DNA of 14,993 nt from Candidatus Gottesmanbacteria bacterium RBG_16_37_8 (GTDB taxonomy: Bacteria; Patescibacteriota; Microgenomatia; 2-02-FULL-39-11): the NCBI GenBank assembly GCA_001779055.1, contig MFJA01000022.1, positions 19,174 through 34,166 of the forward strand. The letters are read 5' to 3'. Below are positions 1 to 7,195 of this stretch, piece by piece. The translations under genes and the position numbers were made by a program. The stretch's first letter is position 1. Every line of letters begins with the position of its first letter. The notes beneath the pieces are model-generated. The model was not told the origin of the DNA. It saw nothing but the letters and a program-made list of their open reading frames with translations, and searched no databases.

Positions 1-1085
1 AAACCCAGGCTTCGGGAGTAGTCAGCAAAGTTTATATAGAAAATGGACAGAATGTAAAATCAGGGGATAAAATCGCCGAACTTGATCTGGATATGGTAGG
101 AAAACAAAGATCTTCTCAGGCACTCGCCAGTTATCTAAGTGCCAAGAATAATCTGGAAAATGCCAAAATTAATTATTATGCTTTGCAGTCTGATTTATTA
201 ACCAACTGGAAATCCTTCATGGATTTAGCCCAAACTTCACTCTATGAAAATTCTGATAAGTCTCCACACACTGCCAATCGCCAGCTGCCGGAATTTATGA
301 TTACCAATGTTGACTGGCTTTCTGCTGAAGCTAAATATAAACAGCAGGCTAATATTGTCCGTCAGACACAAACCTCACTTAACTCTGCCTGGGGAACTTA
401 TCAGCAGACGTCATCAACAATTTATGCCCCGATCTCAGGTAAGGTTACAGGTTTATCACTTCAGGTAGGGTCGGTTCTGACTGCCCAGTCCAATACCTCA
501 GGTACTGCCGCCTCGCAAAAAATAGCCAGTATTCAGACGGATGCTTCACCTATAATTCAAGTTAATCTGACTCAAGTCGATACTCCCAAGGTAAAAATCG
601 GCAATAAAGTTACCATCACTTTTGATGCTTTTCCCGGAAAATCCTTTAGCGGAAAAGTTATCAGCATTGATACCATCGGCACCGTCAGTTCAGGAGTGAC
701 TACCTACCCGGCATATATCAAGCTGGATACCGAAGTGCCGGAAATTTTCTCCAATATGACAGCCAATGCCAATATTATTACTCAAATTAAAGATAATATT
801 CTTATAGTTCCCTTGTCCTCGGTTCAGACAACAAGTGGGTCATCAACAGTTCGTGTAATGAAAGATAATCAAGTCACGTCTGCAGATGTGGAGGTTGGTG
901 AGTCAAATGATACACAAACTGAAATAGTATCAGGCGTGAGTGAGGGAGATATTATCATAACCGGCCAAACAAATACGACCACAGGATCAACTGGTACAAC
1001 CACCTCCCCTTTTGGTAATACTAGAGGCGGATTTGGAGGTGCAGGTGGATTGGGCGGAGCAGCAGGTGGAGGCCAAAGAAGGTAA
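1..1085 (+). CDS. HlyD/MacA-type periplasmic adaptor of an ABC exporter (5' end outside window)
   Basis: Membrane fusion (adaptor) protein that would dock on the MacB-type permease encoded two genes downstream. The reading frame is already open at base 3, so the ATG at 93 is internal and the gene starts before the window. The first codons give a lipoyl/biotinyl-like half motif (GVVSKVYIENGQNVKSGD). A long helical-hairpin region follows (about bases 93-410), then the second lipoyl half (APISGKVTGLSLQVGS, about 426-475), and beta-barrel and membrane-proximal domains up to about 960. This order is typical of HlyD_D23/MacA adaptors. The C-terminus is an odd Thr- then Gly-rich tail ending QRR. Only 3 bp separate it from the ATPase gene, so the two are co-transcribed. 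If the host has no outer membrane, the protein would work outside a single membrane, with no TolC partner needed. The family is clear; the substrate is unknown. Confidence 0.9.
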   Translation, partial: TQASGVVSKVYIENGQNVKSGDKIAELDLDMVGKQRSSQALASYLSAKNNLENAKINYYALQSDLLTNWKSFMDLAQTSLYENSDKSPHTANRQLPEFMITNVDWLSAEAKYKQQANIVRQTQTSLNSAWGTYQQTSSTIYAPISGKVTGLSLQVGSVLTAQSNTSGTAASQKIASIQTDASPIIQVNLTQVDTPKVKIGNKVTITFDAFPGKSFSGKVISIDTIGTVSSGVTTYPAYIKLDTEVPEIFSNMTANANIITQIKDNILIVPLSSVQTTSGSSTVRVMKDNQVTSADVEVGESNDTQTEIVSGVSEGDIIITGQTNTTTGSTGTTTSPFGNTRGGFGGAGGLGGAAGGGQRR

Positions 1086-1088
1086 TGT

Positions 1089-1796
1089 ATGTCAGCAATT
1101 ATTCAGGCCAAAAACCTATCAAAGATTTATAAAACAGATGAATTAGAAACTGTAGCTTTAAACGATGTTTCTTTTGATATTAAAAAAGGTGAGTTTGTGG
1201 CAATTATGGGTCCGTCCGGTTCGGGCAAATCGACACTGATGCATATTTTAGGAGCTCTTGATTTACCCACCAATGGAGATTATATTTTAGATGGTGAAAA
1301 TGTTGGGGAATATTCAGATGACCAACTGGCTGATATTAGAAACAGGAAAATTGGTTTTGTCTTCCAGTCATATAATCTGCTCCCCAGAACTTCAGCCTTA
1401 AAAAACGTCATGCTGCCGATGGTTTATGCCGCAATTCCCAAAGAAGAAAGGATAACAAGAGCCAAAAAATATCTGGAAATGGTTGGATTAACTGACAGGT
1501 TGGAACACACCTCAAACCAGTTATCAGGCGGCCAGCAACAGCGGGTAGCAATCGCTCGAGCTTTGGTTCTTTCACCTTCAATCATTTTAGCAGATGAACC
1601 TACAGGTAATATCGCCTCAGTTCAGGCAGAAGAAATAATGCTTATATTCCAGAAATTAAATGATCAGGGAAATACTATTATTATGATTACCCATGAAGCG
1701 GATATTGCCCGGCATGCCAAAAGAATTATTCATGTCAGGGACGGAAAGATTATTGAAGATGAAAAAAACGGCCACCAGAAAAAAATTAGAAAATAA
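1089..1796 (+). CDS. MacB/LolD-type ABC transporter ATPase
   Basis: Cytoplasmic ATPase that powers the FtsX-like permease encoded next. It has 235 residues, the normal length for the LolD/MacB ATPase class. Visible motifs are Walker A GPSGSGKS (41-48), Q-loop Q93 in VFQSYN, signature LSGGQ (145-149), Walker B IILADE (165-170) and H-loop H202 in ITHEAD. The D-loop is odd: the family usually has GNLDS or ALDS after DEPT, but here it reads GNIAS, so the conserved Asp is Ala176 (codon GCC at 1614-1616). It lies 3 bp after the adaptor gene and 2 bp before the permease gene, a tight operon. In E. coli MacB the ATPase and permease are one polypeptide; here they are separate, as in many Gram-positive and CPR genomes. 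The family assignment is secure; the cargo cannot be read from the sequence. Confidence 0.95.
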   Translation: MSAIIQAKNLSKIYKTDELETVALNDVSFDIKKGEFVAIMGPSGSGKSTLMHILGALDLPTNGDYILDGENVGEYSDDQLADIRNRKIGFVFQSYNLLPRTSALKNVMLPMVYAAIPKEERITRAKKYLEMVGLTDRLEHTSNQLSGGQQQRVAIARALVLSPSIILADEPTGNIASVQAEEIMLIFQKLNDQGNTIIMITHEADIARHAKRIIHVRDGKIIEDEKNGHQKKIRK

Positions 1797-1798
1797 AT

Positions 1799-3022
1799 AT
1801 GGAGTACTCTGAAATCATTACCGAAGCTTTTGGTACATTAACGGTCAATAAATTACGGACCGGTTTAGCTACGCTTGGAATTGTCATTGGTATCGGTAGT
1901 GTTATTACCTTAATATCTTTAGGACAAGCAAGTGCTAAAGCGATTCAATCTCAAATCCAATCTTTAGGATCAAACCTTTTGACGGTTCAGTCTTCAGGCC
2001 AAAATCAGGGGGGTGTCCGTGGTGCAGCCGGAGGTGGAACGACCTTAACTTTAGAGGATGCGCAAGCTATTCAAGAATCTTCTCAAATAACCACTATTAA
2101 CAAAGTGTCTCCTGAATACTCTAGTAGGACTCAGGTGACTACAGGCAGAACTAATACTAATACTCAAGTGATTGGAGCTACCCCTGTTTATGCAGAGATC
2201 CGCAAGGTGCAAATGGATCTTGGAAATTTTATTAATGAGGCTCAAGTTAATAGTATGGCAAAAGTTGCGGTTTTGGGCCCGACTGTTGTAGAAGATCTTT
2301 TTGGAGTAGGGGCAAATCCAATTGGTCAAACAATAAGAGTAAATGGACAAACGTTAACCATTATAGGAGTGACTACTTCCAAAGGCGGAACAGGATTTCA
2401 AAACCAAGACGACATAGTTTGGGTTCCTCTTAGTACAGCACAAAAACAACTATTTGGTGCATCTCATGTTACTTCTATTGCATTAGAAGCAAAATCTGCG
2501 GATGTTATGGTAGATGCCCAAAATCAAGTAGGATACTTACTTCTAGCAAGACATAAGTTATCTGATCCAGCCAATAAGGATTTTTCAATTTTTAACCAAC
2601 AAGATTTATTAAACACTGTTAATCAAACCACAGGAACTTTTACCACTCTTTTGGCAGGAGTAGCTGCAATTTCACTTTTAGTAGGAGGCATTGGAATTAT
2701 GAATATCATGTTAGTAACAGTAACCGAAAGAACTCGCGAAATAGGTTTGAGAAAAGCGTTAGGCGCAAAAAAGAAGACGATCGTCACTCAATTTTTAGTA
2801 GAGTCTATAATTTTAACCTTTGTTGGAGGAATTATAGGAATAGGTGCAGGAATACTCGCTTCATATATTATTTCAAATTTGACAAGCTCTCCTTTTGTTA
2901 TCTCCCCAAATTCTATACTTTTAGCTTTTGCAGTTTCTGCAGGCATTGGAATTTTATTCGGCTGGTATCCAGCAAGAAAAGCAGCTAATTTGCAGCCAAT
3001 TGAAGCTCTAAGATATGAATAA
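1799..3022 (+). CDS. MacB/FtsX-type ABC transporter permease
   Basis: Membrane subunit of the MacAB-like exporter, 407 residues. An N-terminal membrane segment (about 22-42, in the typical NKLRTGLATLGIVIGIGSV context) is followed by a large extracytoplasmic MacB_PCD domain (about 43-280). Three C-terminal membrane segments follow (about 281-306, 333-358 and 370-390). The FtsX signature RTREIGLRKALGA (311-323) and the terminal PARKAANLQPIEALRYE stretch are classic for the family. The early extracytoplasmic loop holds a Gly-rich patch (about 67-80). MacB-type permeases act as mechanotransmission devices that push substrate through the adaptor rather than across the membrane. The last 8 bp overlap the start of the hydrolase gene. 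From about 2035 to 3000 the DNA contains no CCGG, a tetranucleotide that is frequent in the next gene. Confidence 0.95.
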   Translation: MEYSEIITEAFGTLTVNKLRTGLATLGIVIGIGSVITLISLGQASAKAIQSQIQSLGSNLLTVQSSGQNQGGVRGAAGGGTTLTLEDAQAIQESSQITTINKVSPEYSSRTQVTTGRTNTNTQVIGATPVYAEIRKVQMDLGNFINEAQVNSMAKVAVLGPTVVEDLFGVGANPIGQTIRVNGQTLTIIGVTTSKGGTGFQNQDDIVWVPLSTAQKQLFGASHVTSIALEAKSADVMVDAQNQVGYLLLARHKLSDPANKDFSIFNQQDLLNTVNQTTGTFTTLLAGVAAISLLVGGIGIMNIMLVTVTERTREIGLRKALGAKKKTIVTQFLVESIILTFVGGIIGIGAGILASYIISNLTSSPFVISPNSILLAFAVSAGIGILFGWYPARKAANLQPIEALRYE

Positions 3023-4085
3023 AATCAGATTGTTTTTCATTGCGGCTGTCTTAGTTTTTATCTTAGGAGTTATTGTCTATCGTTTTCTGTCCCAAAAGAA
3101 ACAAATTTCTTCAATAGGATCAATTACTGATAATCAGCAATATAACCAAGGTGGTTTAATTGAAAATGATGATCCTTTGACAATTGCCTCACTGCGTGAA
3201 GACTCAGTCAATTGGGGAATGGGCAGTGACATAAAAATTGAAGAAACTTTAACACCGGGAAGTAATTACAATAGATATCTTGCTTCATACCAATCCGAAG
3301 GATTGAAAATTTATGCTTTATTAACTATTCCAGAGGGAAGTGTTCCTAAATCCGGCTGGCCGGTTATTGTTTTTAACCACGGCTACATTCCGCCGATAGA
3401 GTACCGGACAACTGAACGATATGTTCCTTATGTTGACGGTTTTGCCAAGCAGGGTTACATAATTTTTAAGCCCGATTACCGGGGTCACGGAAGTTCAGAA
3501 GGTAATGCCGCCGGCGGATACGGTTCTAATGCCTACACCATTGATGTTTTAAATGCCGTATCTTCAATCAAAAAATATGCTCCCTCTGATGCGGACAGAA
3601 TCGGCATGTGGGGCCATAGTATGGGCGGCTATATAACTTTAAGGAATATGGTTGTCAGAAAGGATATTAAAGCCGCTGTCATCTGGGCCGGTGTTGTTGC
3701 TTCATATCCTGATCTTCTTGGCCGCTGGAGGAGAGGATCAACAGTTCCTTCACCTTCTTTAACCGGAGCTGCCAGACGCTGGAGGCAGACTCTGATTGAT
3801 AAATACGGCACTCCTGAACAAAATCCGGATTTCTGGAATTCCATATCAGCCAATTATTATTTAAATGATATTTCAGGACCACTGCAGCTTCATCACGGAA
3901 TAGCTGACTCTTCGGTCCCGGTTGAATTTTCAGAAAAATTAAATGAACAGATGAAAAATGCCGGAAAAACTGTTGAATTATTTACTTATCCGGGTGATAA
4001 TCATAATCTATCCCTTTATTTTTCCTCTGCCATGCAAAGATCAGTTGCCTTTTTTGATAAATATCTTAAAAATTCAGTTAATTAA
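3015..4085 (+). CDS. Membrane-anchored alpha/beta hydrolase (S9 peptidase/dienelactone hydrolase-like)
   Basis: Predicted surface esterase or peptidase of 356 residues. An N-terminal hydrophobic segment (about 5-24), preceded by Lys and Arg and without a clear cleavage site, suggests a signal anchor with the enzyme domain outside. The fold is shown by the strand-turn VIVFNHGY (118-124, oxyanion region), the nucleophile elbow GHSMGG (Ser202), an acid candidate Asp298 in HGIADSSVP, and the catalytic His330 in GDNHN. The 'PDYRGHGSS' segment (153-161) is typical of prolyl-oligopeptidase-like and acylaminoacyl-peptidase-like hydrolases. The start overlaps the permease gene by 8 bp, suggesting translational coupling. 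It sits between two ABC exporter modules, so it may act on something those exporters handle, but this is inference. Substrate class (peptide, ester or lipid) cannot be decided from sequence alone. Confidence 0.85.
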   Translation: MNKIRLFFIAAVLVFILGVIVYRFLSQKKQISSIGSITDNQQYNQGGLIENDDPLTIASLREDSVNWGMGSDIKIEETLTPGSNYNRYLASYQSEGLKIYALLTIPEGSVPKSGWPVIVFNHGYIPPIEYRTTERYVPYVDGFAKQGYIIFKPDYRGHGSSEGNAAGGYGSNAYTIDVLNAVSSIKKYAPSDADRIGMWGHSMGGYITLRNMVVRKDIKAAVIWAGVVASYPDLLGRWRRGSTVPSPSLTGAARRWRQTLIDKYGTPEQNPDFWNSISANYYLNDISGPLQLHHGIADSSVPVEFSEKLNEQMKNAGKTVELFTYPGDNHNLSLYFSSAMQRSVAFFDKYLKNSVN

Positions 4086-4094
4086 TAATTGGGA

Positions 4095-4898
4095 ATGGAA
4101 AATATGGAGGCTATTGAAGTACTCAATTTAACTAAAAAATTTAACGGATTCACCGCCGTAGATAATATTTCTTTTTCCGTGCATGCGGGAGAAATTTTTG
4201 CCTTTCTTGGCCCTAACGGAGCGGGAAAAACGACTACTATCAAAATGCTGACAACTCTTCTTAATCAGACAAAAGGCAGTATCAGAATAAATGGTCTTGA
4301 TCCGCAGAAACAACAGGATCAAGTCAGACGATCGTTTGGGATTGTCTTTCAGGATCCCAGTCTCGATGATGAATTAACTGCTTTTGAAAATCTGGAATTT
4401 CACGGTGTCTTATATCAAGTTCCTCAAGAAAAAAGACGTGAGAGAATTAAAGAATTACTGCAATTAGTTGAATTATGGGATCGGAAACATAGTCTGGTTA
4501 AAACCTTTTCCGGCGGTATGAAAAGAAGACTGGAGATAGCTCGCGGACTTTTGCACCACCCCCAAATTTTTTTCTTAGATGAGCCGACGCTCGGTCTTGA
4601 TCCTCAAACAAGAAACAGGATGTGGAACTATCTGCAAAATTTAAATAAAAAGGAAAATATAACCATTTTTTTTACTACCCATTATATGGAAGAAGCAGAA
4701 AGAATAGCCCAAAGAGTAGCCATTATTGATTACGGTAAAATTATCTCCCTGGGAAAACCTGATGAATTGATAAAAGAAACGGGAAAAAACAGTCTGGAAG
4801 AAGCCTTTTTAGTTCTTACCGGTCATGCAGTCCGCCAAGAAGAAGCTGAAAGTATAGATCAAATGAGATTGCATCGGCGAATGTGGAGAAGGCATTAA
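4095..4898 (+). CDS. ABC-2 type transporter ATPase (DrrA-like)
   Basis: ATPase subunit of a second exporter in the cassette, of the CcmA/DrrA class. Motifs are Walker A GPNGAGKT, a Q-loop in VFQDPSLDDELTA, the signature FSGGMKRR, Walker B IFFLDEPTLGLDP and the H-loop TTHYMEEAERIA. Here the D-loop Asp (GLDP) is intact, in contrast to the first ATPase. The C-terminal NSLEEAFLVLTGHAVR stretch matches the DrrA C-terminal region, and the protein is slightly shorter than typical DrrA (about 310). Start choice: a TTG at 4089 is possible but poor. ATG 4095 and ATG 4104 are in frame, and 4104 has GGAA just upstream. I list 4095, with 4104 equally plausible. The permease start follows the stop by 2 bp, so the two subunits are co-translated. 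Confidence 0.92.
   Translation: MENMEAIEVLNLTKKFNGFTAVDNISFSVHAGEIFAFLGPNGAGKTTTIKMLTTLLNQTKGSIRINGLDPQKQQDQVRRSFGIVFQDPSLDDELTAFENLEFHGVLYQVPQEKRRERIKELLQLVELWDRKHSLVKTFSGGMKRRLEIARGLLHHPQIFFLDEPTLGLDPQTRNRMWNYLQNLNKKENITIFFTTHYMEEAERIAQRVAIIDYGKIISLGKPDELIKETGKNSLEEAFLVLTGHAVRQEEAESIDQMRLHRRMWRRH
4885..4892 (+). promoter_or_regulatory. Shine-Dalgarno that fixes the ABC-2 permease start
   Basis: GGAGAAGG lies 8 nt before ATG 4901, an ideal spacing. A longer version of the gene could begin at GTG 4883, but that codon overlaps this site and has no site of its own. The ATG at 4901 is therefore preferred. Confidence 0.55.
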
Positions 4899-4900
4899 TT

Positions 4901-5647
4901 ATGGATGTAATTTATATTCTCTGGCTGAGACAGTTAAAAAGATATCTAAGATCAAAATCAAGAATTATCGGTTCTCTTGGACAACCGGTGTTATTTTTAT
5001 TTGCGCTGGGGTTTGGTTTTGGTCCGATTTTTCAAAAAGCCGGTCAGGGAAACTATATCCAATTTCTAACTCCCGGAATTATTGCCATGAGTATTCTTTT
5101 TACCTCTATTTTTTCCGGAATAGAAATTATTTGGGATAGACAGTTTGGTTTTTTAAAAGAAACATTAGTTGCTCCGGTTCCAAGATGGCAAATCATGGTA
5201 GGCAGGACTCTTGGAGGAGCAACGGTTGCTACATTTCAAGGTTTAATTGTTTTTGTCATATCGCTAATCGCCGGATTCAAACCTCAAAACCCTGCTATGT
5301 TGATATTCGCTTTTCTTATTATGATCCTAACTGCCATACTTTTTACCGCCCTTGGCACTGCTATTGCATCAATTCTAACAGACATGCAGGGATTTCAGCT
5401 CATCATGAATTTCCTCATCATGCCGTTATTTTTTCTCTCCGGAGCTCTGTTCCCCTTAAACGGCCTGCCCAAAATCCTTTCAATTTTAATTTCTTTGGAT
5501 CCGCTGTCTTATGGGGTTGACGGTTTAAGAGGCAGCCTTACCGGATTATCTCATTATAATCTCACCGTTGATTTCACAGTTTTAATTATCATATCGGTCA
5601 TTTTAACCGGTCTAGGCAGTTACCTGTTTTCTAAAATACAAATTTAA
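4901..5647 (+). CDS. ABC-2 type transporter permease (DrrB-like)
   Basis: Membrane subunit partnered with the preceding DrrA-like ATPase, 248 residues from ATG 4901. The N-terminal WLRQLKRYLRSKSRIIGSLGQP region is the usual amphipathic entry of ABC-2 permeases. About six hydrophobic segments follow. The ABC-2 signature region after the second segment is clear (LTPGIIAMSILFTSIFSG, then the cytoplasmic stretch RQFGFLKETLVAPVPR). The later LFFLSGALFPLNGLP and DPLSYGVDGLRG motifs are also characteristic. Relatives export drugs, lipids, glycans or sodium, and the sequence does not choose between these. It lies 2 bp after the ATPase stop and 23 bp before the next gene. An extended GTG start at 4883 is possible but less likely because of the ribosome-binding site. 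Confidence 0.92.
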   Translation: MDVIYILWLRQLKRYLRSKSRIIGSLGQPVLFLFALGFGFGPIFQKAGQGNYIQFLTPGIIAMSILFTSIFSGIEIIWDRQFGFLKETLVAPVPRWQIMVGRTLGGATVATFQGLIVFVISLIAGFKPQNPAMLIFAFLIMILTAILFTALGTAIASILTDMQGFQLIMNFLIMPLFFLSGALFPLNGLPKILSILISLDPLSYGVDGLRGSLTGLSHYNLTVDFTVLIIISVILTGLGSYLFSKIQI

Positions 5648-5651
5648 TAAA

Positions 5652-5661
5652 AAGGAGGTGA
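5652..5661 (+). promoter_or_regulatory. Consensus Shine-Dalgarno for the GTG-started OB-like protein
   Basis: AAGGAGGTGA is a full match to the bacterial anti-Shine-Dalgarno complement and sits 9 nt before GTG 5671. It is the strongest ribosome-binding site I see in the window. It supports the GTG start and suggests that this last cassette gene is translated well. Confidence 0.7.
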
Positions 5662-5670
5662 AGACAAAAA

Positions 5671-6105
5671 GTGAAAACGATATATGTTGTCATAATTAGT
5701 ATAGTTATTGGAGCATTGGGATTTTTCAGCGGCATGAACTATTCGCAAAGAAGTCGAACTAATTTCCGTCAGAATTTATCCGGTCAATTTCAAGGAGGCA
5801 ACGGTAACGGACAGTTTACCGGAAGAAGGCAATTCAACGGCCGGCCGGTTACCGGTGAAATTGTAAGTCTGGATGATAAATCAATTACCGTTAAAATGCC
5901 GGATGGCCAAAGCAAGATAGTTATCTTATCGGATAATACAGAGATTAATCAGGCATCTGCTGCATCCAAAACCGATTTAAAAGAAGGCTCAAAAGTTGCA
6001 GTTTTCGCAACGGATAATACGGACGGTTCTGTCACTGCCCAAAACATCCAGCTTAATCCGCAGTTAGGAAGATTCCAGGGACCAACTCCTACTCCAACGC
6101 AATAA
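5671..6105 (+). CDS. Small membrane-anchored protein with DUF5666/OB-like domain
   Basis: A 144-residue protein with an N-terminal hydrophobic anchor (about 3-20), so most of it is predicted outside the membrane. A low-complexity Gln/Gly/Asn/Arg-rich linker follows (about 27-58). A compact beta-rich domain (about 59-132) begins VTGEIVSLDDKSITVKMPDG and has the repeating strand pattern seen in DUF5666-type OB-like domains, including LKEGSKVAVFATDN. The tail is GPTPTPTQ. No catalytic motif is visible. The start is a GTG supported by a consensus Shine-Dalgarno. It ends the + strand exporter cassette, 23 bp after the ABC-2 permease gene, and may be a surface accessory or ligand-binding factor for it. 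That role is inference; DUF5666 membership is judged by eye only. Confidence 0.75.
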   Translation: MKTIYVVIISIVIGALGFFSGMNYSQRSRTNFRQNLSGQFQGGNGNGQFTGRRQFNGRPVTGEIVSLDDKSITVKMPDGQSKIVILSDNTEINQASAASKTDLKEGSKVAVFATDNTDGSVTAQNIQLNPQLGRFQGPTPTPTQ

Positions 6106-6147
6106 TGATGTGTCCAAGAAAATGTATCTCCTTTTCCGATTTATGTT

Positions 6148-6153
6148 TATAAT
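6148..6153 (+). promoter_or_regulatory. Possible -10 box for the phosphoribulokinase-like gene
   Basis: A perfect TATAAT lies in the 74-bp gap between the OB-like gene and the kinase gene, 26 nt before ATG 6180. No convincing -35 box is present at 17 nt upstream. The site would let the kinase be transcribed apart from the exporter cassette. Confidence 0.35.
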
Positions 6154-6179
6154 AAAAAAAGAAAGAGATAAATATTCTG

Positions 6180-7181
6180 ATGGAAGAAAATATGAAATTC
6201 AGGCAACGACTGGAGAAACTGCAAAAACCTTTAATAATCGGAATTGCCGGAGACAGCGGCAGCGGGAAAACTACCTACAGCAACGGAATCAGAAGGCTTA
6301 TTGGAATAGATCTGGTGCAGACGATAACCATGGACGGTTATCATAAGGAAAATAGAAGTCAAAGAAAAGTAAGCCACAAACTGCCGCTTGATCCTTCTGC
6401 CAATAAACTGGATTTATTACTTCAACATTTGAAATTAATCAAAGAAGGCAAATCTGTGGATATTCCGATCTATAATCATCAAACAGGAGATTTTGAAGCC
6501 CCGCTTAAATTTTCCCCTTCCCCAATTGTCATCATCGAAGGTTTGCATGCTCTTTATCCTGAATTTCTGCCTTTTCTTGATTTCACCATTTATGTTGATC
6601 CCAGCCGTCAGACCAAATGGGAATTTAAATTTAAAAGAGATACCGGAAGTCGCGGCCATCAGGATTCCGAATTGACACAGGAGATGCTTAAAAGGGAAGA
6701 AGCTTACAAGAGATGGATCGATTTTCAGAAAACCAGTGCTGATATTGTTATCAAAATTGATCAAAGCAAAATGGCAGACTTTGCCAGATATGAACTTATT
6801 GATCACAATCTCCAGAATGACTATAAAGTCGAACTGATGATAAAACCTTCTCCGGTCAGACTGCCGGATCTTAGTTTTAATTTGGATTTATCCGATTTGC
6901 TTAGCGTCAATTTGTCGCCTTTTTTAATTGCCGGTGTTCCTTCTCTTTATTGGGGTAAAAAAGTTGTTACTGTAGTTTTGGACGGTATAATCTCTGAAAA
7001 AACCTGTGCCTTCCTTGAAAATCACATCATTTCCTTAACCGGAATTCCGGTTACTGATATGTTCAAATTGATGCCTGTTAAAGCCGCCCATGAAAAGTTA
7101 ACTGCCGTGCAGTTTGCCCAGCTTCTCATAGGTTGGCGGTTTTTGGAACTTGTAAACCACCGTTTGTCTGATAACGCTTGA
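6180..7181 (+). CDS. prk: Phosphoribulokinase-like P-loop kinase (PRK/uridine kinase superfamily)
   Basis: Likely phosphorylates ribulose 5-phosphate to ribulose 1,5-bisphosphate, or a related sugar or nucleoside. It has 333 residues, the length of cyanobacterial PRK. Visible features are P-loop GDSGSGKTT (24-32), the catalytic-Asp motif MDGYH (Asp52), Arg59, LDPSANKLDL (70-79), IPIYNHQTG (95-103), the Walker B-like IVIIEGLH (116-123) and RDTGSRGH (153-160). The C-terminal lobe also matches plant/cyanobacterial PRK (YWGKKVVTVVLDG, then LIGWRFLEL), which uridine kinases lack. The two redox-control cysteines of plant PRK are absent: Ser28 replaces the P-loop Cys, and Met51/Thr50 replace the CLDD Cys. 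There is no RuBisCO gene in the window. Start: ATG 6192 with GGAAG upstream is an alternative. It converges on the TPR gene with a 14-bp gap. Family certain; exact substrate inferred. Confidence 0.82.
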   Translation: MEENMKFRQRLEKLQKPLIIGIAGDSGSGKTTYSNGIRRLIGIDLVQTITMDGYHKENRSQRKVSHKLPLDPSANKLDLLLQHLKLIKEGKSVDIPIYNHQTGDFEAPLKFSPSPIVIIEGLHALYPEFLPFLDFTIYVDPSRQTKWEFKFKRDTGSRGHQDSELTQEMLKREEAYKRWIDFQKTSADIVIKIDQSKMADFARYELIDHNLQNDYKVELMIKPSPVRLPDLSFNLDLSDLLSVNLSPFLIAGVPSLYWGKKVVTVVLDGIISEKTCAFLENHIISLTGIPVTDMFKLMPVKAAHEKLTAVQFAQLLIGWRFLELVNHRLSDNA

Positions 7182-7195
7182 GATCGATATAATCA

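Noticed and set aside
93..95. ATG at 93 as the true start of the adaptor gene
   Set aside because: The frame is open upstream to base 3 and encodes a lipoyl-like motif, so the start is outside the window.
5185..5520. Open frame of 111 codons on + strand inside the ABC-2 permease gene
   Set aside because: It is a shifted frame of a clear ABC-2 permease, and its translation is rich in Cys, His and Asn without any domain.
6110..6346. 78-codon frame overlapping the phosphoribulokinase-like gene start
   Set aside because: It is out of frame with strong PRK motifs that start at 6180, has no ribosome-binding site and no recognisable domain.
6435..6806. 123-codon - strand frame inside the phosphoribulokinase-like gene
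   Set aside because: Antisense to the conserved kinase core. Its length is explained by codon bias of the real gene.
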